A DNA stretch of 64,000 nt from Xanthobacter sp. YC-JY1 (GCF_021730305.1 NZ_CP032674.1:4945001-5009000), one strand, 5' to 3'; numbered from the stretch's first letter, positions 38,289-48,452 are shown. Numbers and translations are program-made. Notes: generated by a model not told the origin, from the sequence alone.

Positions 38289-39212
38289 GGCCGTGTGGAC
38301 GGATTGCGGTGGGTTTAGGCAGAGGGGATTCCCTTCTGCCCCTTTCGGTGATTCATAGCGGGTCGGCTTTTGGCGAGATCGACCATGCTGACGCGGATGA
38401 CGGACGAGGATTGGGCGCTGGCGCTGGAGGTGTTCCGCGCCTGCCGTTCACGGCGCGGCGACAAGGGTCGCGACGATCGCAAGTTCCTCGAAGCCATGCA
38501 CTATTTCACTGTGCACAACATCACCTGGCGGGCACTGCCTGCCGAGTTCGGCGCGTGGAATAGCGTCTGGAAACGGTTCTGGCGGCTACGTCAGGCCGGC
38601 GTGTTCGAGCTTTACTTCGAAACCCTGGCCTCGCTGAGCCGCACGGCCCATCTGGTCCAGATGTTCGATTCCACCGTGGTGCGCGCCCACGTCTCCGCCG
38701 CCGGAGCAAAAGGGGGCAGGACGGCCAAGCCCTCGGCCGTTCGCGCGGCGGCTTCTCCACCAAGATCCACCTCAAGAGCGACTTCGACGGCCTGCCGATC
38801 GCCTTCCACCTGACCGGCGGGGAAGCCGGCGACAGTCCGCTCTTCAAGCTGCTGCTGGATCTGGGTCCCGATGTCACGCCGCGCGCGGCGCTCGCCGACA
38901 AGGGCTATGACGCCAAGGCCAACCGGGCCATCGCCCGGGCGCGCGGCATCGCGTCCGCCATCCCTTTCAAATCCAACGCGAAGGAGCGCCCAGCCTTCTT
39001 CCCGAAGGCGCTTTACAGGGGGCGCGCCCGCATCGAGCAGTGCTTCGGAAAGCTCAAGCGCTTCAAGCGCGTCGCCCTGCGCTGCGAGAAGACCGAATGC
39101 GGCTTCGCCGCCATCGTCGCTCTCGCCTTCAGCTTCATCCTCATCCTCATCCTCATCCTCATCCTCATCCTCATCCTCATCCTCATCCTCATCAAAATCC
39201 GTCCACACAACC
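38289..39212 (+). mobile_element. IS5-family insertion sequence with internal hexanucleotide repeat
   Basis: 924 bases bounded by 17-base terminal repeats with two mismatches (GGCCGTGTGGACGGATT at 38289-38305 and its partner at 39196-39212) and TA duplications at 38287-38288 and 39213-39214. Encodes a two-frame transposase. A CATCCT repeat abuts the inner edge of the right repeat. Confidence 0.88.
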
Positions 39213-39253
39213 TAATATGGCGCAGTGGCACTCCACAAACCGATTACACATGA
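38385..39253 (+). CDS. IS5-family transposase, two frames, C-terminus altered by repeat expansion
   Basis: OrfA starts at ATG 38385 (or 38397): MTDEDWALALEVFRACRSRR, then NITWRALPAEFGAWNSVWKR and MFDSTVVRAHVSAAGAKGG (first Asp). At the AAAAGGGGG run near 38707 the frame shifts -1 to OrfB: LGRSRGGFSTKIHLKSDFDG, ALADKGYDAKANRA (second Asp), RGRARIEQCFGKLKRFKRVA (Glu) and FAAIVALAFSF. The normal end would be ILIKSVHTT; here a CATCCT repeat gives about nine Ile-Leu pairs, and an extra A at 39194-39197 pushes the frame past the terminal repeat to 39253. Confidence 0.8.
39136..39193 (+). repeat. CATCCT hexanucleotide repeat (about 9.7 copies)
   Basis: 58 bases of perfect CATCCT units in the 3' end of the IS5-family transposase gene, encoding alternating Ile and Leu in the OrfB frame. 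Unit length is a multiple of three, so copy-number change would lengthen or shorten the tail without changing frame. Confidence 0.97.
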
Positions 39254-39388
39254 ATTGCGCAAGATGGTCAATTAATTTCCAATTCGGTGCCAATTATAAA
39301 CGATAAGATATAGTATTATTATATGAAGATCTGGCCATTAATATGGCAGCGATCGGCAGTGTGTCGTGGAACTTATAGTCTATCGTGG

Positions 39389-42070
39389 TCAGGTATATGT
39401 TTTTTTCTCCACCGCCGCCGCGCAGAACTTGAAGTCCGGCACGCGGGTGGTGGGATCCAGTCGGTTCACCGTCAGTTCGTTCGCAGCCGCCTCGAAGAAG
39501 GACATGGCCATCCACACGACGCCCGGCCGCACCGCCCGATCGGGCATAGCGGCGAGATGCACCATCCCGCGGCGCGTGCGTACCTCCACTTCCCCTCCGA
39601 CGGTCACGCCCAGCCGGGCGAGGTCGTCAGGATGCATGTGGGCCTGCGGCTCCGGGCTCAGGGCCTCCAGCACCGGCGAGCGGCGGGTCATGGTGCCCGT
39701 GTGCCAGTGTTCGCGCAGGCGGCCGGTCATCAGGATGAAGGGATAGTCGGCGTCCGTCATCTCGTCCGCACCACTCGCGTCGAGAGGCACGATGGCGGCC
39801 TTGGCCCCGCGGGGAAAATCATCGCCGAACAGGCTCTCGCCGGCGCCGGCTGGGCGCAAGGGGTAGCGCGCATGGTCGTCTTGGACCATCATCCGCCAGC
39901 TGAAGCCGGCAAGGGTGGGCAGTTCCTGCGCCATGTCCTCGAACAGGCTCTCCACAGTCAGATTTGCCCACGATAGGCCGAGGCGCGCGCCGATGTCGCG
40001 AATGATGCGCCAGTCCGGTCGCGCGCCGCCGGGCAGGGGCAGCGCCGGTGCGATGCGTTGCACCAGTCGGTCGGTATTGGTCACGGTACCCGCCCGCTCC
40101 GCCAGCGCCGCTGCGGGCAGGATCACATCGGCGAAGGCCGCGGTCTCGGTGGGGAAGATATCCTGCACCACCAGATGCTCCAGGCAGGCCAGCCCGGCGC
40201 GGGTGACGGCGAGGTCCGGGTTGGCCATGGCCGGGTTGCCACCCACCACATAGAGCCCGCGCACCGCCCCTCGACGGGCCGCATCGAACATTTCCACCAC
40301 CGTGTGACCTGCCTGCGCAAGCGGCCGGTAGCCGGGGAGATAGTTGGGCAACAGGCCGGCGTCGCAGGAGCCCTGCACGTTGTTCTGCCCGCGCAGGGGA
40401 TGGAGGCCCGCGCCGGGACGACCCACCTGCCCGCACACGAGAGCGAGGGCGATGACGGCCCGGATGTTGTCCGCGCCGAAGGCGTGCTGCGAGGCACCCA
40501 TGCCCCAGAAGGTCATGGCCGCGCGCGTCCCGGCGAACAGGCGGGCGGCGGCCACGATGTCCTGCGCCGGAACGCCCGTGAGGCCGGCCGCCATCTCCGG
40601 CGTGAAAGGTGCGACCCGCGCGCGCAGCGCCTCGAAGCCCTCCAGCCGCCCAGAGACGAAATCCCGGTCGTGGAGCCCCTCCTCAATCACCACGCGCGTC
40701 ATGGCGGAGAGCAGGGCCACATCCGTCCCCGGGGCCGTCCTGAGGTGATGGGTGGCGAACCGCGACAGGGCCTGAATGCCGGGATCCACCAGGATGAGCT
40801 TCGTCCCACGCCGAAAGGCATTCTTCATGAAGGAGGCGGCCACCGGATGGTTGCTGTCCGGGTTGCTGCCCACCATCAGCACCACCTCGGCGCAGGCGAT
40901 CTCCTCGATGGGGGCGGTCACGGCGGCGAAGCCGGTGGCCTCCGCCAGCGGCGGCACCGAGGCGCACAAGCGTGTGCAGTGGTCAACATGGGGGGTGCCC
41001 AAGCCCATGCGTGCGAGTTTCTGCAGGAGATAGGCATCTTCGTTCGAACCCTTTGCCGACCCTAGCACCGCCAGAGATCCGGGGCCGTGCGCCGCGCGCA
41101 ACCGGGCGAAGCCACGAGCGGCGGTGTCCAGCGCCTCGTCCCAGTCAACGGGACGGAACAGGTCCAGCACCGCGGCGCCGCGCAGGGCGAGGGCCGGATC
41201 CTTGGGCGCATCCGCCCGGCGCACCAGGGGCACGGTGAGGCGATCCGGATGCCTCAGGTAGGAAAAGCCGAAGCGGCCCTTGACACACAACCGACCGCGG
41301 TTCGCCGGGCCGTCGGCACCTTCCGCCCACGCCACCTCGTCGTCGACCATATGCAGGGTGACCCGGCAGCCGACGCTGCAGAAGGGGCAGACCGTTTCGC
41401 CCTTGGCCGTCACCGCGGTCCGTCCACCGGCCCGCTCCAGCGCCTTGGGCGCCAGCGCGCCGGTGGGGCAGAGCTGGGCGCATTCCCCGCAGGAGGCGCA
41501 GTTGCTCTCCCCCATGGCCATCCCGGCATCGAATGTCACGTGGATGCCGTCGCCTCGCCCGGCGAGGGCGATGACCCCATTCACCTGCACGTCACGGCAT
41601 CCCGCCCGGCACTTGCCGCAGCGGATGCACGCCTCCGGGTCGAGGACAATGGCGGGGTGGCTGGCATCCGCGGGACGGCCTGCCGCCCGGTGGCCGAAGC
41701 GATCGGGATCGGCTCCGGTGCGCGCGACGAGATCGAGGAACGGCGTGTCGGGGTGGCGCGCCTTCGCCGCGGCGCTCATCTCGGAGGCGAGCAGGCTGAC
41801 CGCGAGCCGCCGCACCCGCGCGGCGCGCGGCGTGTCGGTGCGCACGGCGAGTCCGGTCCGGACCCTGTGGCGGCAGGCAGGAACCAACTCGGCTTCGCCC
41901 TCCACCTCCACCAGGCAGGTGCGACAGCTGCCCATGGGCGCGAAGCCATCGCGCGTAGAAGCGCACAGGTGAGGTAGGTCGAGTCCGGCGGCGGTGGCCG
42001 CCTGCAGCAGGCTCTGCCCGTCCTGCGCGGCAACGGGCTGGCCGTCGATGGTGAAGTTGATGAGGCTCAT
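39389..42070 (-). CDS. FdsA-like molybdopterin oxidoreductase (formate dehydrogenase alpha family) in the ptx operon
   Basis: 893 residues. N-terminal [2Fe-2S] ferredoxin domain (C36, C49, C52, C66), two [4Fe-4S] sets (C148, C151, C154, C158; C191, C194, C197, C201), a third cluster set (C228, C231, C235, C262), then the molybdopterin domain. The active-site stretch is VDHCTRLCASVPP: Cys369 is present, but the His that normally follows the catalytic Cys/Sec in formate dehydrogenases is missing, apparently through a two-residue deletion; Arg560 (PLRGQNNVQG) is kept. The gene overlaps the NuoF-like gene by 4 bases, downstream of ptxBCA. An NAD-linked molybdenum enzyme of altered substrate range is suspected; ordinary formate oxidation cannot be excluded. 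Confidence 0.85.
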   Translation of the reverse strand: MSLINFTIDGQPVAAQDGQSLLQAATAAGLDLPHLCASTRDGFAPMGSCRTCLVEVEGEAELVPACRHRVRTGLAVRTDTPRAARVRRLAVSLLASEMSAAAKARHPDTPFLDLVARTGADPDRFGHRAAGRPADASHPAIVLDPEACIRCGKCRAGCRDVQVNGVIALAGRGDGIHVTFDAGMAMGESNCASCGECAQLCPTGALAPKALERAGGRTAVTAKGETVCPFCSVGCRVTLHMVDDEVAWAEGADGPANRGRLCVKGRFGFSYLRHPDRLTVPLVRRADAPKDPALALRGAAVLDLFRPVDWDEALDTAARGFARLRAAHGPGSLAVLGSAKGSNEDAYLLQKLARMGLGTPHVDHCTRLCASVPPLAEATGFAAVTAPIEEIACAEVVLMVGSNPDSNHPVAASFMKNAFRRGTKLILVDPGIQALSRFATHHLRTAPGTDVALLSAMTRVVIEEGLHDRDFVSGRLEGFEALRARVAPFTPEMAAGLTGVPAQDIVAAARLFAGTRAAMTFWGMGASQHAFGADNIRAVIALALVCGQVGRPGAGLHPLRGQNNVQGSCDAGLLPNYLPGYRPLAQAGHTVVEMFDAARRGAVRGLYVVGGNPAMANPDLAVTRAGLACLEHLVVQDIFPTETAAFADVILPAAALAERAGTVTNTDRLVQRIAPALPLPGGARPDWRIIRDIGARLGLSWANLTVESLFEDMAQELPTLAGFSWRMMVQDDHARYPLRPAGAGESLFGDDFPRGAKAAIVPLDASGADEMTDADYPFILMTGRLREHWHTGTMTRRSPVLEALSPEPQAHMHPDDLARLGVTVGGEVEVRTRRGMVHLAAMPDRAVRPGVVWMAMSFFEAAANELTVNRLDPTTRVPDFKFCAAAVEKKTYT

Positions 42071-43560
42071 GCGCTAACACCGCGGCCGGGGATGGACAGC
42101 CGCCCGAGGAAGCGGCCCGCATTGCGCCCGAGCGCGCACAGGGAGGCTTCGCCCATGACCGCTGCGAGGTCTTCGAGAAGATGCTGATCCAGCGGGCCCG
42201 GCGCAGCCAGGGCGCGCGAGGCGTGCGCGGTGCCGATGCGGCAGGGCCCACACTGGCCACAGCTCTCCCGTGCCAGATAGGCCGCCATGCGGGCGGCAAT
42301 GGCGCGCGGCTCGTCTGTCGCGCCGAACACGATCGCCCCGCCCGTGCCGAGGCGCAGCCCTTCGTCCAGCAGATCGGCAAGCGGCCTGTAGCAGTCTGCG
42401 GCGCTCACCAGCGCCCCCGCCGATCCGCCGATCACCATGCCGCCGAGGGCATGGCCGTCCTGCATTCCACCGGCGATCTCCACCAGGTCGGCGAGGCGCA
42501 ACAGACCGCGCATCGGCTTCGGCCCCGGTGCGCACACCCGGCCCGAGACGCTGAACAGCCGAACCTCGGGATCCAGGAGGGCCGAGGCAGGCGAGCCCAG
42601 CGTGCCGCCCCACGCTGCAGTGACGCGATAGAAGGTCTCCACGTTGTGCAGCAAGGTGGGCCGGCCGAGATAGCCGCAGGCGGTGGGAAAGGGCGGGCGC
42701 TCGACAGGGCGGGCCGGGCGTCCCTCGAGGCTCGCGATGAGCGCCGTTTCCTCGCCGCAGATGAAAGCACCACCGCTGCGCCGCAGCTCCAGGGCGAGGC
42801 CCTCCGCGAGGCCGGCCCCCGCCACCTCCATCAGCGCTTGACGCAGGATGGCGTGGATGGGGACGTAGTCGTCGCGCACGTAGAGGAACACCTGGTCCGC
42901 GCCTATCACCCGCGCGGCCACCAGGGCCGCCTCGATCACGCCGTGCGGGTCGTTCTCCAGGATGAAGCGGTCCTTGAAGATGGCAAGCTCGCCCTCGTCG
43001 CCGTTCACGATGACCACCGGCGTGCCGCCGGCAGCGATCACCTGCCGCCACTTCTCCGCCACCGGGAAGCCGACGCCCGCCCGCCCCACCGCCTGGTGCA
43101 CCGACAGCCGCTCCAACATCTGCGCCGCCGCGCCGGGATCGGCCATGATGCGGCCGAGCTGCCCGTAGCCCCCTGCCGCCCGGTAGGCCGCGAAGGAGCG
43201 CGGAACGGGTTCGGGGCGGGGCCCGTCACAACGGTTGCGGCACACTCCGGCGCCGAGCGCGCCGTGCAGCAGGCCGCACACCAGATCGCCGCAGCCGTCG
43301 GCGGCATAGGGCGTGGTGGCGGCGTAGTTCACCGCCGGAAATGCGGTGGCCACCTCGTATGCCTCGGAGGGGAACAGGCGCAGGCGCTCGGCCAGCGCCA
43401 GAAGCCCGGCCTGAGAGATGCCGATCCCGCCCTTGGCGTCGCGGACCTCCAGCAGGATTTCCAGAAGCCGGCCGCGATCATCGCCGCGGGCAAGCACGGT
43501 GGCGATCGCGGCCCATTCTGCGGTGTCAGCGGGCGTCGCGGTCTCAGGAACGGGCGGCAC
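42067..43560 (-). CDS. NuoF-like NADH-binding diaphorase subunit (FdsB type)
   Basis: 497 residues. An N-terminal NuoE-like helical region (about 1-130) has atypical Cys spacing (DGCGDLVC, AGVCRNRC). The NuoF core follows: FMN/NADH region VGRAGVGFPVAEKW and VVIVNGDEGELAIFKDRF, GGAFICGEETALIASLEGRP, a SLBB-type region, and the [4Fe-4S] motif ESCGQCGPCRIG with a distal Cys in SLCALGR. It would pass electrons from the molybdoenzyme to NAD+. Its start overlaps the end of ptxA by 17 bases and its end overlaps the molybdoenzyme gene by 4, so all are one operon. Confidence 0.88.
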   Translation of the reverse strand: MPPVPETATPADTAEWAAIATVLARGDDRGRLLEILLEVRDAKGGIGISQAGLLALAERLRLFPSEAYEVATAFPAVNYAATTPYAADGCGDLVCGLLHGALGAGVCRNRCDGPRPEPVPRSFAAYRAAGGYGQLGRIMADPGAAAQMLERLSVHQAVGRAGVGFPVAEKWRQVIAAGGTPVVIVNGDEGELAIFKDRFILENDPHGVIEAALVAARVIGADQVFLYVRDDYVPIHAILRQALMEVAGAGLAEGLALELRRSGGAFICGEETALIASLEGRPARPVERPPFPTACGYLGRPTLLHNVETFYRVTAAWGGTLGSPASALLDPEVRLFSVSGRVCAPGPKPMRGLLRLADLVEIAGGMQDGHALGGMVIGGSAGALVSAADCYRPLADLLDEGLRLGTGGAIVFGATDEPRAIAARMAAYLARESCGQCGPCRIGTAHASRALAAPGPLDQHLLEDLAAVMGEASLCALGRNAGRFLGRLSIPGRGVSA

Positions 43561-44347
43561 GATACAGGTCCTCCCGCAGGCCGGGGGTGAAGGCGGCCGC
43601 CGGGCCGTCGAAGAACAGGCGCCCCTGGCGCAGGGCGATGATGCGGTCGGCGTAGCGCACGGCGAGATCCACCTGATGCAGGCTGCACAACACCGAGAAG
43701 CCGCGCTCCCGCGCCGCCCGCTGCAGGATCTGCAGCACGTTCTCGGAGGATTCCGGATCGAGGCTGGATATGGGCTCGTCGGCGAGGATCAGTTCCGCCT
43801 GCTGGGCGAAGGCGCGGGCGATGGCGACCCGCTGCTGCTGCCCGCCGGAAAGACGCTCCGCGCGCTGATAGGCTTGGTCCATGAGGCCCACGCTGTCGAG
43901 GCAGGCGAGCGCCAATTGCCGGTCCCGCGCGCGGAAGCGGCGCAGCAGCACCCGCCACAGGGGCGTCGTCGCGAGCCGGGCCGCCAGCACGTTGTCGATG
44001 GCGCTGAAGCGCTTTACCAGATTGAACTGCTGAAACACGAACCCCACCTCCCGGCGCAGCGCCTCAAGGGCAGCGGGCTTCAGGGCAGTCACCTCGGTGC
44101 CGCGGATGGTGACGCTTCCGGCATCCGGCTCCACCAGGCGGGTCAGGCAGCGGAACAGGGTGGACTTGCCGCACCCGGAGGGGCCGAGCAGCACCACGAA
44201 CTGGCCGGCAGGCACGGTGCAGGAGACGCGATCCAGCACCACGCGACCGTCGAACGCCTTGCTCAGGTCGCGCACGACGATTGCGGCACCCTCCTCCTCG
44301 CCCAGGGAACGGTCGTGCGGCAGATGCGCAGGGGCGATGCTCTTCAT
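43544..44347 (-). CDS. ptxA: Phosphite/phosphonate ABC transporter ATP-binding protein
   Basis: 267 residues. PhnC-type ATPase: Walker A GPSGCGKSTLFRCL, Q-loop FVFQQFNLVKRFSAIDNVLA (the PhnC-like FQQFNLV), signature LSGGQQQRVAIARAF, Walker B LILADEPISSLDPES and H-loop SLHQVDLA. Energises uptake through the PtxC permease. Called ptxA because ptxD and ptxE are divergent neighbours; on sequence alone it could be phosphonate-specific. Confidence 0.88.
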   Translation of the reverse strand: MKSIAPAHLPHDRSLGEEEGAAIVVRDLSKAFDGRVVLDRVSCTVPAGQFVVLLGPSGCGKSTLFRCLTRLVEPDAGSVTIRGTEVTALKPAALEALRREVGFVFQQFNLVKRFSAIDNVLAARLATTPLWRVLLRRFRARDRQLALACLDSVGLMDQAYQRAERLSGGQQQRVAIARAFAQQAELILADEPISSLDPESSENVLQILQRAARERGFSVLCSLHQVDLAVRYADRIIALRQGRLFFDGPAAAFTPGLREDLYRAARS

Positions 44348-44368
44348 CGGTCAACTCCCATGGGCCGC

Positions 44369-45250
44369 TCAGGCGCGGCTTTCGCCTTCGAAAAGGCGCG
44401 TCGGCGTGCCGGCGCGGGTGGCGGCGGTCTCGGGGCTCAGCACGAGACGGCGCAAGTGGGCGCTCAGGGTGTCGATGGCGATCACCATGGCGAGGATGAC
44501 GCCCAGCACGGTGGCCAACTTAGGAAAGTCGAGCAGGTCGATGGAGTCCTTCAGCGTCTGGCCGATGCCGCCGGCACCGACGATGCCCAGCACCGTGGAG
44601 GCGCGCACGTTGAACTCCCAGATGTAGAGGGTGACGGCGACGATGTTCGGCCACACGTCCGGCAGGAGGGCGTAGCGGAACGCGCGCACCGGGCCGGCAC
44701 CGGTGAGCTCCAACGCCTCCACCGGGCCGCGATCGGCCGGCTCGATCACCTCAGTGAGCAGCTTGCCGAGGGCGCCCACCATGTTGAACATGACGGCCAG
44801 CACGCCAGTGAAAGGGCCGAACCCCACCGCCGCCACGAAGATGAGGGCGAATACCAGGATCTCGGTGCCGCGCAGCACCCCGAACACCGCCCGCACCAAA
44901 CGATAGACCAGAAGATTCGGCGTGGTGTTGCGCGCGGCAAGCGGCACCAGTGGGATGCACACGAGAAGGGCGCCGATGGTGCCCACCGTGGCCATGGCGA
45001 GGGTCTGGAATGCGTCGCGCAGCACCCGGTCGATATCCCGTACGTCCGGCGGAAACATCTGCTGGAACCAGGAGGCGATCTTCGGCAGCCCGTCCACGAG
45101 CTTCGCCAGGTCCACCTTCGCCGCCGCGAAGCACATCCCGAGGAACAGGGTCACGGCGAGGAAGACGAGCCCCCGCCGCAGATTGTGCCACGTTAGTAGC
45201 GACCGGGCCGGCTCGACGTAGCGTGTCTCCTCGAAGCTTGCGATGGTCAT
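44369..45250 (-). CDS. ptxC: Phosphite/phosphonate ABC transporter permease (PhnE family)
   Basis: 293 residues with about six membrane helices. PhnE-type features: MFPPDVRDIDRVLRDAFQTL before the core, and the EAA-loop-like EALELTGAGPVRAFRYALLPDVWP followed by ELNVRASTVLGIVGAGGIG (here EFNVRASTVLGIVGAGGIG). Single permease, presumably a homodimer. Lies 21 bases before ptxA and 96 bases after ptxB; two hairpins occupy the latter gap. Confidence 0.88.
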   Translation of the reverse strand: MTIASFEETRYVEPARSLLTWHNLRRGLVFLAVTLFLGMCFAAAKVDLAKLVDGLPKIASWFQQMFPPDVRDIDRVLRDAFQTLAMATVGTIGALLVCIPLVPLAARNTTPNLLVYRLVRAVFGVLRGTEILVFALIFVAAVGFGPFTGVLAVMFNMVGALGKLLTEVIEPADRGPVEALELTGAGPVRAFRYALLPDVWPNIVAVTLYIWEFNVRASTVLGIVGAGGIGQTLKDSIDLLDFPKLATVLGVILAMVIAIDTLSAHLRRLVLSPETAATRAGTPTRLFEGESRA

Positions 45251-45288
45251 GGACGGTCTCCCCTGGCTCGGCGCGCTATGAAACGGAC

Positions 45289-45338
45289 GCCCGGCTTCAT
45301 GCCGGGCGCGACGTGGCCGGTGCCCGAAGGCACCGGCC
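45289..45338 (-). promoter_or_regulatory. Two consecutive hairpins between ptxB and ptxC
   Basis: Stem 1: GCCCGGC/GCCGGGC at 45289-45307 with a 5-base loop. Stem 2: perfect 10-base GGCCGGTGCC/GGCACCGGCC at 45315-45338 with a CGAA loop. Without T-runs, they probably protect the 3' end of ptxB mRNA or dampen downstream expression, as is common after binding-protein genes. Confidence 0.65.
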
Positions 45339-45346
45339 CGCGCGGA

Positions 45347-46560
<1,214 letters not shown>

Positions 46561-47430
46561 ATGCTGAATCTGTCTCAGGTTCAGACCTTTCTGGCGGTCA
46601 TCGATGAGGGCGGCATCCAGTCGGCAGCGGAGCGCCTTGCCTGCTCGCAGCCGGCCGTCTCGCAGCAGTTGCGCAAGCTCGAGGAGTTCGTCGGCGTGCC
46701 CCTCGTGGTGCGCAACCGCAGCCGCGCGGTCCCCACCCGTGACGGCGAGTTGTTCCTGCCGAAGGCCCGCTCCCTCATAGCCAGCGCCGACCGTGCCCGC
46801 GCCGTCGTCTCCGATCGCCGCCTGGTGGTGCATGCCAGCGGCAACGTAGGAGTCTATCTTGCGCCGCGCCTCATCGCCGTGTTCGAGCGCGACCTGGATC
46901 GGCCCGGCACGGTGGACCTCGTCATCACCACCAACCGCCATGCGGTGGACGCCCTCATCGCCGGCGAGGCGGACATCGCTCTCACCGAATGGAGCGAGGA
47001 CCACCCGGCCGTGGAATGGCAGGGCTGGCGCCGAGAGAAGTTGGTGGTGATTGCCGGCCCCGACCATCCGCTCGCGAAGGAGCGCTGCATTCCGCGCCAG
47101 GCACTGCTCGACCATCCCATCATCGGCGGCGAGCCCGGCACCGGCACCGGCCGGGCGCTCGCCGGCATGTTCGGGCCCGATGCTGGGCGCCTGCGCGTGG
47201 CACGCCAACTCGGCAGCACCGCCGCCGTGAAGGAGGCGGTCAAGGCCGGGCTCGGCCTTTCCGTGGTGTTCGCCTATTCCGTGGCCGAGGAGGTGAAGGC
47301 CGGCACGCTCACCATGCTGGAACTGGAGGAGGCCGACATCTTCAAGACCTTGTTCATCGGCCTCGGCCGCGAAAGCCCGCAATCCTCCATGGCCCGGCGC
47401 TTCGCCACCTTCTGCCTCGCCTCCGCTTGA
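46561..47430 (+). CDS. ptxE: LysR-family regulator, PtxE-like
   Basis: 289 residues from ATG 46561, with GGGCGGGGGC ending 7 bases upstream (ATG 46555 and GTG 46513 also possible). LysR helix: LSQVQTFLAVIDEGGIQSAA, SQPAVSQQLRKLEEFVG; the effector domain follows. Adjacent to ptxD (26 bases) and divergent from ptxB, the position expected of a phosphite-locus activator. Whether it answers to phosphite or to phosphate limitation cannot be read. Confidence 0.85.
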   Translation: MLNLSQVQTFLAVIDEGGIQSAAERLACSQPAVSQQLRKLEEFVGVPLVVRNRSRAVPTRDGELFLPKARSLIASADRARAVVSDRRLVVHASGNVGVYLAPRLIAVFERDLDRPGTVDLVITTNRHAVDALIAGEADIALTEWSEDHPAVEWQGWRREKLVVIAGPDHPLAKERCIPRQALLDHPIIGGEPGTGTGRALAGMFGPDAGRLRVARQLGSTAAVKEAVKAGLGLSVVFAYSVAEEVKAGTLTMLELEEADIFKTLFIGLGRESPQSSMARRFATFCLASA

Positions 47431-47456
47431 TCCCACTCCTGCCGCAAGAGACATCC

Positions 47457-48452
47457 ATGGCTCGCAAGACCCTCGTCACCAACTGGGTCCACCCCGAGGT
47501 GCTAGATCTGCTTTCCACCCGCGGTGCGGTAGAGGCCAACACCACCCGCGAGCCGTGGCCGCGCGCGGAACTCCTGCGCCGCGCGCGCGACGCCGACGCC
47601 ATCCTGGCCTTCATGACGGACCACGTGGATGGCGCCTTCCTCGAAGCCTGCCCGGATCTGAAGGTCGTCGCCTGCGCCCTGAAGGGAGCAGACAATTTCG
47701 ACATGGAGGCGTGCCGGGCGCGCGGCGTCGACGTGACCATCGTGCCCGACCTGCTCACCGCGCCCACCGCAGAACTCGCCGTCGGCCTCATGATCGCCCT
47801 CGGCCGCAATCTGCTCGCCGGCGACCGGCTGATCCGCCAGCACCCGTTCGCCGGCTGGCGGCCGGTACTCTACGGCATGGGGCTCGATGGGGCGGAGGTG
47901 GGCATCGTGGGCATGGGTGCCGTGGGCCAGGCCATCGCCCACCGCGTGCGGCCATTCCGCTGCCGCATCTCCTATTGCGACGCGCACCCGCTTTCTCCCG
48001 CCGCGGAGGATGCGCAGGGGCTCCTGCGGCGCGATCTGGCAGAGTTGCTGGCACGCAGTGACTATCTGGTGTTGGCGCTGCCATTGAACGCGGAGTCGCG
48101 CCACCTGATCGATGCGGCGGCGATCGCGGCCATGAAGCCGGGCGCGCTCCTCATCAACCCCGCCCGCGGATCGCTGGTGGACGAGGCGGCGGTCGCCAAC
48201 GCCCTAGAGGCGAACCATCTCGGCGGGTATGCGGCCGACGTGTTCGAGACGGAGGACTGGGCCCGGCCTGATCGGCCCGCCGGCGTCGAGCCGCGACTGC
48301 TCTCTCATGCCCGCACGGTTCTGACCCCCCACATTGGCTCGGCGGTCGACAGCGTGCGGCGGGACATCGCCCTCGCCGCCGCTCGCAACATCCTGCGCCA
48401 TCTGGACGGATTGCAGCGGGAGCCACCTTCGCACGATCGCTCTGCCGCCTGA
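47457..48452 (+). CDS. ptxD: Phosphite dehydrogenase
   Basis: 331 residues. D-2-hydroxyacid dehydrogenase fold with Rossmann motif VGIVGMGAVGQAIA (148-161). Residues fall at the same numbers as in the well-studied Pseudomonas stutzeri PtxD: Lys76 (ACALKGADNFD), Arg237 (INPARGSLVDE), Glu266 (DVFETEDWARPDRP) and His292 (TPHIGSAVDS). At the NAD-selecting position 175 it has Asp in place of Glu, still an NAD-type residue. The enzyme oxidises phosphite to phosphate with NAD+. Transporter and regulator genes are adjacent. Stop at 48450-48452 closes the ptx locus on the right. Confidence 0.95.
   Translation: MARKTLVTNWVHPEVLDLLSTRGAVEANTTREPWPRAELLRRARDADAILAFMTDHVDGAFLEACPDLKVVACALKGADNFDMEACRARGVDVTIVPDLLTAPTAELAVGLMIALGRNLLAGDRLIRQHPFAGWRPVLYGMGLDGAEVGIVGMGAVGQAIAHRVRPFRCRISYCDAHPLSPAAEDAQGLLRRDLAELLARSDYLVLALPLNAESRHLIDAAAIAAMKPGALLINPARGSLVDEAAVANALEANHLGGYAADVFETEDWARPDRPAGVEPRLLSHARTVLTPHIGSAVDSVRRDIALAAARNILRHLDGLQREPPSHDRSAA

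Noticed and set aside
39120-39215. A membrane segment of alternating Ile-Leu as a functional protein feature
   Set aside because: Arises from the CATCCT repeat within a transposase gene; no sign of selection for a membrane role.
40960-40970. Selenocysteine at the molybdoenzyme active site
   Set aside because: The codon is TGC (Cys), not TGA.
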